A DNA stretch of 64,000 nucleotides, taken from contig CAMDZW010000010.1 of NCBI GenBank assembly GCA_945911015.1, positions 1 to 64,000 on the forward strand, given 5' to 3'. The notes under the pieces were generated by a model. It was not told where the DNA came from, did no database searches, and saw only the letters and a program-made list of their open reading frames with translations. This DNA comes from an uncultured Propionibacteriaceae bacterium. GTDB lineage: Bacteria > Actinomycetota > Actinomycetes > Propionibacteriales > Propionibacteriaceae. Of this stretch, positions 19,424-33,161 are shown piece after piece. Each line of letters starts with the position of its first letter. Within the stretch, counting starts at the first letter, position 1. A program made the position numbers and the translations under genes.

Positions 19424-19461
19424 ACGCCCGCTCGCAGCTCGGTCGAGTTGCGGGCGGGCGT
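19424..19461 (+). terminator. Terminator hairpin after the 18.0-kb oxidoreductase
   Basis: ACGCCCGCTCGCA (19424-19436) pairs with TGCGGGCGGGCGT (19449-19461), 13 bp with one G-U. It follows the stop codon by 14 nt. Confidence 0.75.
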
Positions 19462-19491
19462 CGTGGTCTGCGCCCTCCCCCGGTTTGCCCC

Positions 19492-19539
19492 CGTTGTTGC
19501 CGTTCACCGGCGCTCCAACTGTGCCGGACGACAACAACG
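19492..19539. terminator. Second hairpin between the convergent oxidoreductase genes
   Basis: CGTTGTTG (19492-19499) pairs with CAACAACG (19532-19539), enclosing CCGGC (19507-19511) and GCCGG (19523-19527). It lies 25 bp beyond the stop of the leftward oxidoreductase gene and probably ends that transcript. Confidence 0.5.
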
Positions 19540-19564
19540 CCTGCACACTGCGTGTGGCGATCCG

Positions 19565-20725
19565 TCAGTTGACCCGGTGGACCTTCACCGCATCGTCGCT
19601 CGCCCAGGGGGCACCCGCAGCGGCATAGCCCCGGCCACCGCTGAGGGCAGCCCGGGACCAGTGGGCGATGTCGGCCAACACCGGATGCGCCTTGGGGCCT
19701 TCGTCCTGCCAGGTCACGGCGGAGTCCGACAGGGCCGTCGGCTCAGGAGCGTCCAGGATCGCCTGCAACACGGCGGTGAATCCACTGGAACGCTCCAGCG
19801 GGGACAGCAACTCGACGGTCGGATCGTCACGATGGTCGAGCAGGTTGTCGAACAGATCCACTCGGCCCGCCCGCTCAGAACTGACCACGGCTCCGCCGTC
19901 GTCAAGAACTTCGATCTCGTCCTTGGTGTAGAAGAAGCGCAGTGCCCCTTGGGTGCCGACGACGGTCACGGTCGGGTTCAGCTGCTCGGCGGCACAGACG
20001 GTGAGCGCGGCCAGCACCGGTGGTTGGCCGGTCTCCACCGGATCGACCCGGATGAAGGAGGTGTCATCAGCCTCGATCGGGTGGGCGTGGTAGAGCTCGG
20101 TGGTGATGGTGCTGATCGTCTCGACCCGGTCCAGCCCGGCCAAGTGCAGCGCGGCCGACACCGAGTGGGACAGCGGATTGGTCGTGACACCGTCGGCCAC
20201 CACGACATCGCCGTCGCGGCGCTTGCCCGCCCAGGCCGAGCGCTGGTAGTACGCATTGGTCCGTAGCCACAGCCCGTGTGCCTCGTACCGGACGACCTCC
20301 CCGATCGTGCCGGCCGCGACCAACTCGCCCACCCGGGGCAGACCGAGTGAGCCATAGGACTGGAAGCCGACCTGGCAGGACCGCCCGGTCGCCGAGGCGG
20401 CAGCTTGCATCGACGCGAATGCCTCCGAGCCGGCGGCAGGAGGCTTCTCGACGTAGACATCGGCCCCAGACTCCATGGCAGTGATGGCCAGCGGCGCGTG
20501 AGTGTGGATCGGGGTGGAGACGATGACCACCTCCGGTGAGTGCTCAGCCAGCAGCGCGTCGAGGGTGGCGTGGGCCGGTGTCCCCGCCGGCACCAGTTCA
20601 CTCGGGCCGGCCGGATCAGCGACGGCGATGAGCTCGACCCGACCTTCGGCACTGAGCCGGGCCAACCGGTCCAGATGGATCCGGCCGTATCCGCCGGTCC
20701 CCAACAATGCGACTGTGGTGGCCAC
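19565..20725 (-). CDS. Gfo/Idh/MocA family oxidoreductase
   Basis: A 386-residue NAD(P)-dependent oxidoreductase. VALLGTGGYGRIHLDRL is the dinucleotide-binding turn, VYVEKPPAAG is the EKP motif near residue 94, and the C-terminal alpha/beta domain is complete. It is transcribed away from the binding-protein gene at 20910, with 184 bp of shared upstream sequence. The two are probably co-regulated. It is not a close copy of the oxidoreductase at 18.0 kb. The substrate is unknown. Confidence 0.85.
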   Translation of the reverse strand: MATTVALLGTGGYGRIHLDRLARLSAEGRVELIAVADPAGPSELVPAGTPAHATLDALLAEHSPEVVIVSTPIHTHAPLAITAMESGADVYVEKPPAAGSEAFASMQAAASATGRSCQVGFQSYGSLGLPRVGELVAAGTIGEVVRYEAHGLWLRTNAYYQRSAWAGKRRDGDVVVADGVTTNPLSHSVSAALHLAGLDRVETISTITTELYHAHPIEADDTSFIRVDPVETGQPPVLAALTVCAAEQLNPTVTVVGTQGALRFFYTKDEIEVLDDGGAVVSSERAGRVDLFDNLLDHRDDPTVELLSPLERSSGFTAVLQAILDAPEPTALSDSAVTWQDEGPKAHPVLADIAHWSRAALSGGRGYAAAGAPWASDDAVKVHRVN

Positions 20726-20909
20726 AGCACCGTCCTCTCTGCATGTCCGGGACCTCCCCGGCGGTCACAGCCTACCGACTGAAACCGTGACCATATCGAC
20801 ACGCTCGAGACCCGGAAAGCTCTTGCCAACCGCCCATAAGAAGGTTTCAATGGATCATGGAAACCGGTCCCGACGACGAGGGCCGATCATGATCAAGGAG
20901 GGATCATCG
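20726..20909. promoter_or_regulatory. Divergent promoter region with GGTTTC/GAAACC palindrome
   Basis: GGTTTC (20843-20848) and GAAACC (20860-20865) are arms of a 23-bp near-palindrome whose interior also pairs (ATG...CAT around GATC). Another GAAACC lies near 20781. The palindrome ends 44 bp before the binding-protein start. AAGGAGGG at 20895-20902 is the ribosome-binding site for the gene at 20910. A repressor operator is inferred. Confidence 0.55.
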
Positions 20910-22205
20910 ATGCTCACACGAAGAGGTTTGCTTGGCATCGGCGCGGCAGGAACTGCCGGGTTGGCATTGGCTGCTTGCGGCAAGGACGCAGGCCCCGGCG
21001 GGGGTGGTGATCCCTCGACCGGTGAGCTGAGGCTGGGTTGGTGGGGCAACCCCACCCGCAACCAGAACACCGAGGACGCCATCGCGGCCTACAAGGATGT
21101 CGCACCCGATGTCACCATCACCCCAGAGGCCGGCGACTGGTCGAGCTACTGGGACCGGCTCGGCACCCAGGTGGCCGGCCAGGATGCGCCCGACATCATC
21201 CAGATGGACATGGCCTACATCCGCGAGTACGGCGACCGTGGCGCACTCCTGGACCTGGCGGACCTGGTCGACACCAGCAAGTTCGCCGAGGGCACCGCTG
21301 AGGCCGGCCAGCTGGGCGGGGGGCTCTACGGGATCAACTGCGGCGTCAACTCGCTGACCTTCCTGGCCAATCCGACGCTGTTCGAGCAGGCCGGGATGGA
21401 CCTGCCCAATGACGAGACCTGGACCTGGGAGGAGATGGCCGAGGTCGGCGCCGAACTGACCGCCAAGTCCGGCGGCAAGTTCCACGGGATGCCTGCGTGG
21501 AGCGGTGACGACGCCATGAACCTGTGGCTGCGGCAGAACGGGAAATCCTTCTACACCGAGGAAGGCTTCGGCTTCGAGGCCGACGACATCATCCCCTTCC
21601 TCACCTGGATCAAGGGACTGCTCGACACCCAGGCCGCCCCGCCGGCTGCCGTGGCAGTCGAGGACGAGTCCAAGTCCTTGGACCAGCAGGCCTTCGCCAC
21701 CGGCAAGATGGCGATCGGCTCCTACTGGTCCAACCAGGTCAAGGCGCTCGATGCCGCTTCCGGTGAGGACCTGGTCATCCTGCGCCTGCCGACCCATGCG
21801 GGCAATGCTGCCGAGGGCAAGTTCTGGTACAAGGCATCAATGCTGTGGTCGGTCTCCGCGCAGAGCAAATACCCGGACGCGGCTGCCGCCGTGGTCGACT
21901 TCCTGGTCAACAACGAGGCAGCGGTCAAGATCATCAAGGCCGAGCGTGGCCTCCCACCGAACATGGACATGCGCGAACTGATCATGGACGACCTCGATCC
22001 TTCCGACAAGAAGGCAGCCGAGTTCATCAATGAGATCGCCCCGGGGATCAGTGACTCCCCCATTCCGCCGCTGATCGGGACCACGGCGGTCCGCACGACC
22101 CTGACCAATGCCACCAACGACATGATGTTCGGCAAGATCACCCCCGAGCAGGCGGCCAACCAGTTCCTCGACACCGCCCAGAGCCAGATCACGATCCCCA
22201 GCTGA
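20910..22205 (+). CDS. CUT1 sugar-binding lipoprotein, solitary paralog 1
   Basis: A 431-residue extracellular solute-binding protein (family 1). Its signal has a Tat-like start (LTRRGLLGIGAAG) and lipobox LAAC with Cys near residue 22. Shared blocks LRLGWWGN, SYWDRL, IREYGDRG, YWSNQV and ERGLPPN mark it as a paralog of the proteins encoded at 24467 and 38258. Start 20910 has a strong AAGGAGGG 7 bp upstream; the open frame before it is not coding-like. No permease follows directly. It probably feeds the permease pair at 16.0-17.9 kb or one elsewhere. The sugar is unknown. Confidence 0.88.
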   Translation: MLTRRGLLGIGAAGTAGLALAACGKDAGPGGGGDPSTGELRLGWWGNPTRNQNTEDAIAAYKDVAPDVTITPEAGDWSSYWDRLGTQVAGQDAPDIIQMDMAYIREYGDRGALLDLADLVDTSKFAEGTAEAGQLGGGLYGINCGVNSLTFLANPTLFEQAGMDLPNDETWTWEEMAEVGAELTAKSGGKFHGMPAWSGDDAMNLWLRQNGKSFYTEEGFGFEADDIIPFLTWIKGLLDTQAAPPAAVAVEDESKSLDQQAFATGKMAIGSYWSNQVKALDAASGEDLVILRLPTHAGNAAEGKFWYKASMLWSVSAQSKYPDAAAAVVDFLVNNEAAVKIIKAERGLPPNMDMRELIMDDLDPSDKKAAEFINEIAPGISDSPIPPLIGTTAVRTTLTNATNDMMFGKITPEQAANQFLDTAQSQITIPS

Positions 22206-22237
22206 CCGGTCCCGACGGTCCCGACCTCTTCAGAGCG

Positions 22238-22305
22238 CAAACACCTCAGTTCGTCCCGGACACCACAGATGCAGCTGTGGTGTCCGGGCGCGACTGAGGT
22301 GTTTG
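22238..22305. terminator. Very long hairpin between convergent genes
   Basis: Two 31-nt arms (22238-22268 and 22275-22305) pair over 12 bp (CAAACACCTCAG) and 14 bp (CCCGGACACCACAG) with a short central mismatch and a 6-nt loop. It lies between the rightward binding-protein gene and leftward leuA, so it can end both transcripts. It is unusually long for a terminator. Confidence 0.75.
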
Positions 22306-22342
22306 GCGTTCGGGGCGGGCGGGCGGGCGCGCGGCCAGGGGG

Positions 22343-24190
<1,848 letters not shown>

Positions 24191-24209
<19 letters not shown>

Positions 24210-24238
24210 CAGCGAAGGAGCAGGTTCTGTCGTGCCAC
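24191..24238 (-). CDS. leuA leader peptide
   Basis: A GTG-started 15-codon frame reads VARQNLLLRCRSEAH followed by TGA, ending 81 nt before leuA. Three consecutive leucine codons (CTG CTC CTT) are what a leucine attenuator uses as a sensor. An in-frame GTG at 24247 would add three residues. Ribosome stalling at the leucines would leave the following hairpin arm uncovered or covered depending on charged tRNA-Leu. Confidence 0.75.
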
Positions 24239-24380
24239 GGCGTGCACTCTACCACCGCTGACCGGCTGTGCTGTCGACGGCGGTCCAGCATGCCGCCATT
24301 GATTGCCGAGCCAACTCCGTGTTTCATCGTTGTTGCAGAGATGTCGCCTGAGACATGAGTAACAACAAGGACACGGACGT

Positions 24381-24451
24381 TTGTTTGTTTCTGCAACATG
24401 GTTCTACGATGCTGGGAACCAGTTTCCCCACCGATGGGGATTCGCGGAAAC
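24381..24451 (+). promoter_or_regulatory. Promoter and palindromes of the second binding-protein gene
   Basis: TTGTTT (24381-24386) and TACGAT (24405-24410), 18 bp apart, make a plausible sigma-70 promoter. GGTTC (24400-24404) and GAACC (24416-24420) form a palindrome over the -10. GTTTCC (24422-24427) and GGAAAC (24446-24451) enclose CCCCA/TGGGG. The region from 24239 to 24380 holds the rest of the leuA upstream sequence and nothing else I recognise. Confidence 0.5.
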
Positions 24452-24466
24452 GCAGAAGGGACCGTC

Positions 24467-25780
24467 ATGACATCGTCGATCAGCCGGCGCACACTCATCG
24501 GAGCTGGTGCCGCCCTCCCCGTCGTCGCAGGCCTGGCCGCCTGCAAGGCCGAGTCCGATCCCAGTGGCAGTGCCAGTGGCGGTGGCGGCGGAAACGCCGC
24601 CAACCTGCGGCTGTCGTGGTGGGGCAACCCCACCCGTGACGAGAACACCCGCGAGGCCATCGACCTCTACACCGAGCGCAACCCCGGTGTCGCCATCGAG
24701 GGTGAGGCTGGCGACTTCGACAGCTACTGGGACCGGCTCGCGACCCAGACGGCCGGAAGCGCGACGCCGGATGTGCTGCAGATGGACCTGCGCTACATCC
24801 GTGAGTACGGCGACCGTGGCGTCCTGCTCGATCTGGAGGCCGCTGGTCTGGACACCTCCTCGTTCGCTCCCGGCACGGTTGACGCCGGTCGCGGACCCGC
24901 CGGACTCATGGGCATCAACGGCGGTGTCAATGCTGCTGCGATCATGGCCAATCCAGCCGTCTTCGACGCCGCCGGCGTCGACCTGCCCGACGACCAGATC
25001 TGGACCTGGGATGATCTGGCCGAGACCGCCAAGGCGATCACCGAGGGCACTGGGGGCGAGAAGCGCGGCGCCGCGACCTCCGTCGGAGGCATTGCTGCCC
25101 TCGAGTTCTGGGTGCGCCAGAAGGGCAAGTCGATGTACACCGAGGACGGACTCGGCTTTGACGTCGAGGACATGACCGATCTGTTCGAGTGGCTCAAGGC
25201 CCTGGTGGTCAACGAAGGCACTCCCTCACCGTCAGCGATCACCGAGGACGACACCAAGCCGCTGGCCCAGAAGTCCTTCGCCTTGGGCAAGATCGGCATG
25301 GCGGCCTACTGGTCCAACCAGGTCAACGCCCTGGACTCGGCGACCGGCGAGGACCTGGTCCTGCTGCGCTACCCGTCGATGGCTGCCGATGTGGCCGAGA
25401 CCAAGTACTGGTACAAGGCATCGATGCTGTGGTCGGCGTCAGCCGACGCCGATCCCGAGGCGGCGGTTTCCCTGATCGACTTCATCGTCAACGACCCCGA
25501 TTGCGCCGCCATCCTCAAGGCAGAGCGAGGGATGCCGGCCAACCTTGACATGCGTGAGGCAATCCGACCCGACTTCTCCACCGCGGACCAGAAGTCTTCG
25601 GACTTCCTTGATCTGCTCGAGTCGTCGATCTCCGACACCCCGATCGCTCCCCCGCCCGGGAGCAGCGCCGTCGACGATGCGCTGAGCCGTTTCACCAGCG
25701 ACTTCATCTTCGACAACCTCTCCCCAACCGAGGCGGCCCAGCAGTTCGTCGCCGAGTCCAAGGGCCACGTCAACCGCTGA
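24467..25780 (+). CDS. CUT1 sugar-binding lipoprotein, solitary paralog 2
   Basis: A 437-residue extracellular solute-binding protein with Tat-like signal ISRRTLIGAGAALP and lipobox LAAC (Cys near residue 26), followed by a Ser/Gly-rich linker. It shares LRLSWWGNPTRDENT, SYWDRLATQ, IREYGDRG, YWSNQV and ERGMPANLDM with paralog 1 and is closer to it than to paralog 3. The start at 24467 follows an AGAAGGG sequence. No transporter gene adjoins it. Downstream is a strong terminator shared with convergent argG. Confidence 0.88.
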   Translation: MTSSISRRTLIGAGAALPVVAGLAACKAESDPSGSASGGGGGNAANLRLSWWGNPTRDENTREAIDLYTERNPGVAIEGEAGDFDSYWDRLATQTAGSATPDVLQMDLRYIREYGDRGVLLDLEAAGLDTSSFAPGTVDAGRGPAGLMGINGGVNAAAIMANPAVFDAAGVDLPDDQIWTWDDLAETAKAITEGTGGEKRGAATSVGGIAALEFWVRQKGKSMYTEDGLGFDVEDMTDLFEWLKALVVNEGTPSPSAITEDDTKPLAQKSFALGKIGMAAYWSNQVNALDSATGEDLVLLRYPSMAADVAETKYWYKASMLWSASADADPEAAVSLIDFIVNDPDCAAILKAERGMPANLDMREAIRPDFSTADQKSSDFLDLLESSISDTPIAPPPGSSAVDDALSRFTSDFIFDNLSPTEAAQQFVAESKGHVNR

Positions 25781-25792
25781 GCAGGGCCAGCA

Positions 25793-25823
25793 ACGCCCGC
25801 CGACCACGCAGGTCGGCGGGCGT
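25793..25823. terminator. Bidirectional terminator between paralog 2 and argG
   Basis: ACGCCCGCCGACC (25793-25805) and GGTCGGCGGGCGT (25811-25823) form a perfect 13-bp stem with a 5-nt loop between the two convergent genes. Confidence 0.85.
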
Positions 25824-25846
25824 GTGCCGTACGGTCAGAGGTTTGC

Positions 25847-28853
<3,007 letters not shown>

Positions 28854-28867
28854 GCCGTCGCTCCTGT

Positions 28868-29797
28868 TCAGAAACCGAGTCGGTTGAGGTGCTTGGGGTC
28901 GCGCTGCCACTCCTTGAGGACCTTGACGTGCAGATCGAGATGGACCGGGGTGCCCAGCAACGACTGGATCTGGAGTCGGGCATTGGTGCCGACCTCCTTG
29001 AGCCGGCGGCCGCGGTGCCCGATCACGATCCCCTTCTGCGAGTCACGTTCCACCACCAAACTGGCGTGGATGTCGAGCAAGGGCCGGTCCTCGGGCCGGT
29101 CGGGCCGCAGGCCCATCTCCTCGACGGTGACCGCGATCGAGTGTGGAAGCTCCTCCATCACTCCTTCCAGGGCGGCCTCGCGGATCAGCTCGGCGACCAG
29201 GGTCTCGGTCGGCTCATCGGTGATGTCACCGTCGGGGTAGTACGCCGGGCCCTCGGGGAGCAGCTGCACCAAGGTGTCACCGACCACGTCGATGTTCTCG
29301 CCGCTGACCGAGGACACCGGGATGATCTCTGCCCACTGCACACCCAGCTTGTCCTCGAGCCGCTGGATCGAGAGCAGGTGTTGAGCCAGCCGCTCCGGAC
29401 CGACCAGGTCGGACTTGGTGGCCAGGGCCACCAGGGTGGGGCGTTCGGCCAGTTCGGTGATCTGGGTGACCAGGTATTCATCACCGGGCCCGATCCGCTG
29501 GTGGGAGGGGAAACAGATGGCCACCACGTCCACCTCGGCCCAAGTGGTCCGCACCAGATCGTTCAGACGCTCCCCCAGCAGGGTCCGGGGCCGGTGCAGG
29601 CCAGGGGTGTCGATGAGAACCATCTGGGCATCAGGACGAGTGATGATCCCGCGGATCGCATGCCGGGTGGTCTGCGGTTTGGAGGAGGTGATCGCCACCT
29701 TGGTGCCGACCAGCGCATTGGTCAGGGTCGACTTGCCCGCATTGGGACGGCCCACGAAACAGGCGAATCCGGAGCGGTGAACCTCAGTGGCGGTCAT
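28868..29797 (-). CDS. era: GTPase Era
   Basis: A 309-residue GTPase for 16S rRNA maturation and 30S assembly. G1 is GRPNAGKST, G3 DTPG and G4 TKSD. The C-terminal KH domain contains VVERDSQKGIVIGHRGRRLKEVG. The G5 region reads VSSVSGENID. It overlaps the upstream CorC-like gene by 4 bp and belongs to the phoH-ybeY-corC-era operon, a standard ribosome-assembly cluster. Confidence 0.95.
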   Translation of the reverse strand: MTATEVHRSGFACFVGRPNAGKSTLTNALVGTKVAITSSKPQTTRHAIRGIITRPDAQMVLIDTPGLHRPRTLLGERLNDLVRTTWAEVDVVAICFPSHQRIGPGDEYLVTQITELAERPTLVALATKSDLVGPERLAQHLLSIQRLEDKLGVQWAEIIPVSSVSGENIDVVGDTLVQLLPEGPAYYPDGDITDEPTETLVAELIREAALEGVMEELPHSIAVTVEEMGLRPDRPEDRPLLDIHASLVVERDSQKGIVIGHRGRRLKEVGTNARLQIQSLLGTPVHLDLHVKVLKEWQRDPKHLNRLGF

Positions 29798-31104
29798 GGA
29801 CGTCCATTCTGGTTGGCATCATCGGTGCTGTCATCCTCGGACAGGCGAGTCGCGAGGACAGTGGCAATGCGGTTGCGGCGCCCAGCGGCCCGTTCGGCCG
29901 TGAGTTCGAGTCCCGCTGCCCGGACCTTGGCGCCGGGGATCGGGACCCGGTTCAATTCCTTGGCCATCAGTCCACCGACGGAGTCGATGTCGTCGTCGTC
30001 GAGCTCCAGACCGAACAGATCACCCAACTCGTCAACCGGAAGTCGGGCCGAGACCCGGAAGGTGTCCTCACCGATCTGTTCCCAGGGCACGATCTCGGCG
30101 GTGTCGAACTCGTCGCGGATCTCGCCGACAATCTCCTCCAGGATGTCCTCCAGAGTCACCATGCCCGCCGTGCCGCCGAACTCGTCGACCACCATCATCA
30201 GATGGGTACGGGCCTGTTGCATCTCCTGCAGCACCTCATCAACCGGCTTCGTCTCCGGGCACCAGTGTGCCGGCCGGGTCAGTTCGCGGACTCGCACCGT
30301 CTTGGGGGCGTTCGGGTCGTCGTAGATCCGCTGGGAGACATCCTTGAAGAAGAGCACGCCCACCACGTCGTCCACGCCGTCGCCGGTGACCGGGAGCCGG
30401 GAGAAGCCGGAGCGCAGGAACAGCGACATCGCCTGGCGCAGGGTGCGGTGCTCCTCGATGTGGACCATGTCGGTCCGCGGCACCATCACCTCACGGACCA
30501 CGGTGTCATCGAGCTCGAAGACCGACTGGATCATCTTGCGTTCATCGGCCTCGATGGTCTGGCTGAGCTCAGCCATGTCGACCATCTCCCGCAACTCGGC
30601 TTCACTGGAGAAGGGGCCCTCCCGGAATCCCTTGCCCGGGGTGAGGGCATTGCCGACCAGGATCAACAGCCGTGACAGCGGCCCCATCACCGCGGTCAGG
30701 GCACGGATCGGGCCGGCGCTGGCCAGCGCGACCGTGTCGGAGTGCTGCCGGCCCAGGGTGCGGGGCGCGACGCCGAGCACCACATACGAGATGACCAACA
30801 TGGTCAGCGCAGGGACGATGACCTGCAGCCAGTCGTTGCGCAGCAGGTCGAACAACACGATGGAGACCATCACGATGGCGAAGATTTCCGAGGCGAGCCG
30901 AGCGAAGAGGACCGTGTTGAGGTACTTGGCGCGATCGGTCATCAGCACCTGCAACGACACCGCGCCCCCCTTGCCCTCCTCGACGAGTTCGTCGGCGCGG
31001 GCACGGGAGAACGACGACAGGGCCGCCTCGGCGCAACTGATCAGCCCGGAGATGATCACCAGGACCAGAGCGATCGTCAGGACGACCACTTGCGGGAGAG
31101 TCAC
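29794..31104 (-). CDS. CNNM/CorC-HlyC family transporter-like protein
   Basis: A 436-residue protein with an N-terminal DUF21 membrane domain of three or four helices and a paired CBS module (VMVPRTDMVHIEE; MMVVDEFGGTAGMVTLEDILEEIVGEI). A C-terminal CorC/HlyC domain follows (RVSARLPVDELGDLFG). Family members are linked to Mg2+/Co2+ efflux. The GTG at 31104 overlaps the stop of ybeY (GTGA) and is preferred over an ATG 51 bp upstream. The name hemolysin in older annotations is not supported here. Confidence 0.88.
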   Translation of the reverse strand: MTLPQVVVLTIALVLVIISGLISCAEAALSSFSRARADELVEEGKGGAVSLQVLMTDRAKYLNTVLFARLASEIFAIVMVSIVLFDLLRNDWLQVIVPALTMLVISYVVLGVAPRTLGRQHSDTVALASAGPIRALTAVMGPLSRLLILVGNALTPGKGFREGPFSSEAELREMVDMAELSQTIEADERKMIQSVFELDDTVVREVMVPRTDMVHIEEHRTLRQAMSLFLRSGFSRLPVTGDGVDDVVGVLFFKDVSQRIYDDPNAPKTVRVRELTRPAHWCPETKPVDEVLQEMQQARTHLMMVVDEFGGTAGMVTLEDILEEIVGEIRDEFDTAEIVPWEQIGEDTFRVSARLPVDELGDLFGLELDDDDIDSVGGLMAKELNRVPIPGAKVRAAGLELTAERAAGRRNRIATVLATRLSEDDSTDDANQNGRP

Positions 31105-31589
31105 TGCTCGGTTCGCCCACCCTTGGCTGCACGAAGGCTGCGCTCGGTCGCCCAAGCGTCCATCAGCTTGTGGTGGAGGCCGAACATGACCGCCTTCTCC
31201 TCCGGCTCGGCATGGTCGTGGCCGAGCAGATGGAGGATGCCGTGGACCAACAGGTACTCGGCCTCCTGGTCCGGGGTCCGATGGTGCTCTGCGGCCTGGG
31301 CTGCGGTCACCTCGGGGCAGAGCACGATGTCGCCGAGCAGACCCTCCGGTGGCTCTTCGTGCTCCCTCGGCGGCCGGAGTTCATCCATCGGGAAACTGAG
31401 CACATCGGTCGGACCCGGCTCATCCATGAACTTCTCGTGGTACGAGGTCATGGTCTCGACATCGACCAGCACGATCGACAGCTCGGCCAACGGGTGGATC
31501 CGCAGCTCGTCCAACACGAACCGGGCGATGGCCACCAGACCGGAGGTGTCGGCCGGTTGCCCGGATTCGTTGTTGATCTCGATCGTCAT
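31101..31589 (-). CDS. ybeY: Endoribonuclease YbeY
   Basis: A 162-residue metal-dependent RNase for 16S rRNA 3' end maturation and ribosome quality control. The three-His zinc motif HGILHLLGHDH lies near residue 120, and TDVLSFPM is the second family block. It overlaps phoH upstream and the CorC-like gene downstream by 4 bp each, so the four genes are coupled in translation. Confidence 0.95.
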   Translation of the reverse strand: MTIEINNESGQPADTSGLVAIARFVLDELRIHPLAELSIVLVDVETMTSYHEKFMDEPGPTDVLSFPMDELRPPREHEEPPEGLLGDIVLCPEVTAAQAAEHHRTPDQEAEYLLVHGILHLLGHDHAEPEEKAVMFGLHHKLMDAWATERSLRAAKGGRTEQ

Positions 31590-32569
31590 CGTCGGTCCCC
31601 CATGGCTGATTCGGTCGAGGCATGCCGGGCGGTCTTCGAGGTCTGGACGTCAAAGCGGTCGTAGGCCGCGACGATCTGCCCGACCAGACGGTGACGGACC
31701 ACATCATGGCTGGACAGTCGGCAGAAGGCGATGTCGTCCACGCCGTCGAGGATCGTGGAGACCACCCGCAGCCCGCTGGTGGTGCCACCGGGCAGGTCGA
31801 CCTGCGTGACGTCACCGGTGACCACGATCTTGGAGTTGAAACCGAGCCGGGTCAGGAACATCTTCATCTGCTCGGCCGAGGTGTTCTGGGCCTCGTCCAG
31901 GATGATGAAGGCATCGTTGAGAGTGCGGCCCCGCATGTAGGCCAGTGGGGCCACCTCGATGGTGCCCGCGGTCAGCAGCCGCGGGATCGAGTCCGGATCG
32001 ATCATGTCGTGCAGTGCATCGTAGAGCGGACGCAGATAGGGATCGATCTTGTCGTTCAGCGTGCCGGGCAGGAAGCCGAGCCGCTCCCCCGCCTCGACGG
32101 CCGGCCGGGTCAGAATGATCCGGCTGACCTCCTTGGCCTGCAGAGCCTGGACGGCCTTGGCCATGGCCAGATAGGTCTTGCCGGTGCCGGCCGGACCGAT
32201 CCCGAACACCACGGTGTGGGCGTCGATCGCGTCGACATAACGCTTCTGGTTCAGAGTCTTGGGACGGATCGTCCGGCCTCGCGAGGAGACGATGTTGTGG
32301 GTCAGCACCTCCGACGGCGCTGCCACATCGCGGTCGGCCATCATCGCGACGAGCCGCTCGACCGCATCGGGGGTCAGACCCTGCCCGGTGCGGATCACGG
32401 TGATCATCTCCGAGATCGTGTCGGCCCCGTCGATCACCCCTTGGGCCGATCCGGTGAGGGTGATGACATTGCCGCGGACATGGATCCGGGCATCGAGGGT
32501 CGTCTCGAGGATCCGCAGGAATTCGTCCCGGGGTCCCAGGACATTGACCATGTCGATCGAGACCGGCAC
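31586..32569 (-). CDS. phoH: PhoH-family ATPase
   Basis: A PhoH-like protein of 327 residues from the GTG at 32569. Walker A is GIGPAGTGKT, Walker B region AFIILDEAQNT, and VTGDVTQVDLPGG and the arginine-rich end are conserved. The N-terminal part (VTLTGSAQGVIDGAD) is the usual small KH-like domain. No ribosome-binding sequence precedes 32569. A strong GGAGG at 32629-32633 lies 5 nt before an in-frame CTG at 32623, which would give 345 residues, closer to related proteins. I think CTG is likely the true start. The role is probably RNA-related, through its ybeY linkage. Confidence 0.92.
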   Translation of the reverse strand: MPVSIDMVNVLGPRDEFLRILETTLDARIHVRGNVITLTGSAQGVIDGADTISEMITVIRTGQGLTPDAVERLVAMMADRDVAAPSEVLTHNIVSSRGRTIRPKTLNQKRYVDAIDAHTVVFGIGPAGTGKTYLAMAKAVQALQAKEVSRIILTRPAVEAGERLGFLPGTLNDKIDPYLRPLYDALHDMIDPDSIPRLLTAGTIEVAPLAYMRGRTLNDAFIILDEAQNTSAEQMKMFLTRLGFNSKIVVTGDVTQVDLPGGTTSGLRVVSTILDGVDDIAFCRLSSHDVVRHRLVGQIVAAYDRFDVQTSKTARHASTESAMGDRR

Positions 32570-32717
32570 CTCGATGCGTCGTTCGGCATCGCCGAGGTGC
32601 TCGGCGGGGTTTGAGCTGGTCAGGGGTTCCTCCAGGTCGTCACGGTGGGGCCAGATCGGATGGCCGGATCACGAATGATCCTCGATCCCGATCCAGTCTA
32701 GTGTCAGACTGCCCACC

Positions 32718-33161
32718 ATGATGAGCGAGTTTCCCCAGTACGACCCCAACGCGGTCCATGCCGCCCCTCACCGGGACGACGGCGAACCGCGCCGTACGAA
32801 CTTCGCCGATGTCGAGGCGATGCAGCAGGCCGACCCGTACGAGGTTGCTGCGGTCCTGCTCCGCGCCGTCTTCGATCCCTTGGCCGGCACCGTGCTCAAC
32901 GGCCGCGCCGACTCGCACCGGCTGTTGACCGGGGCCGAGGAGTGCATCCGGGACTACTCCCGCGGGCTGATCGCCACCTTGTCGGGCGGATATCCGGTCG
33001 GCTTTCTCGAAGTGGTTGCCCGGTCCACCGCGATCTGGCGCAATGCCCTGGTCGCCGACACCGTGCCGCTGGCCAGCGGAGCACAGCTCATCCTGATTGA
33101 GCCCGAGGTGCTGCGTCTGGGAGATGCTGCCCTGTGCGCTCGTCTGCGGACCCGCCCCTGA
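32718..33161 (+). CDS. Hypothetical protein
   Basis: A 147-residue soluble protein, MMSEFPQYDPNAVHAAPHRDDG..., with no domain I recognise. The N-terminus is polar and probably disordered. The middle (YEVAAVLLRAVFDPLAGTVLNG) is helical. Codon usage looks normal for the genome, with strong G/C in third positions, which supports a real gene. It is divergent from phoH and lies 55 bp upstream of the queuosine-precursor transporter gene, so the two may share a message. Confidence 0.6.
   Translation: MMSEFPQYDPNAVHAAPHRDDGEPRRTNFADVEAMQQADPYEVAAVLLRAVFDPLAGTVLNGRADSHRLLTGAEECIRDYSRGLIATLSGGYPVGFLEVVARSTAIWRNALVADTVPLASGAQLILIEPEVLRLGDAALCARLRTRP

Noticed and set aside
16044-22205. Prophage or insertion sequence carrying the carbohydrate genes
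   Set aside because: No integrase, transposase, tRNA target or flanking direct repeats were found, and base composition matches the backbone.
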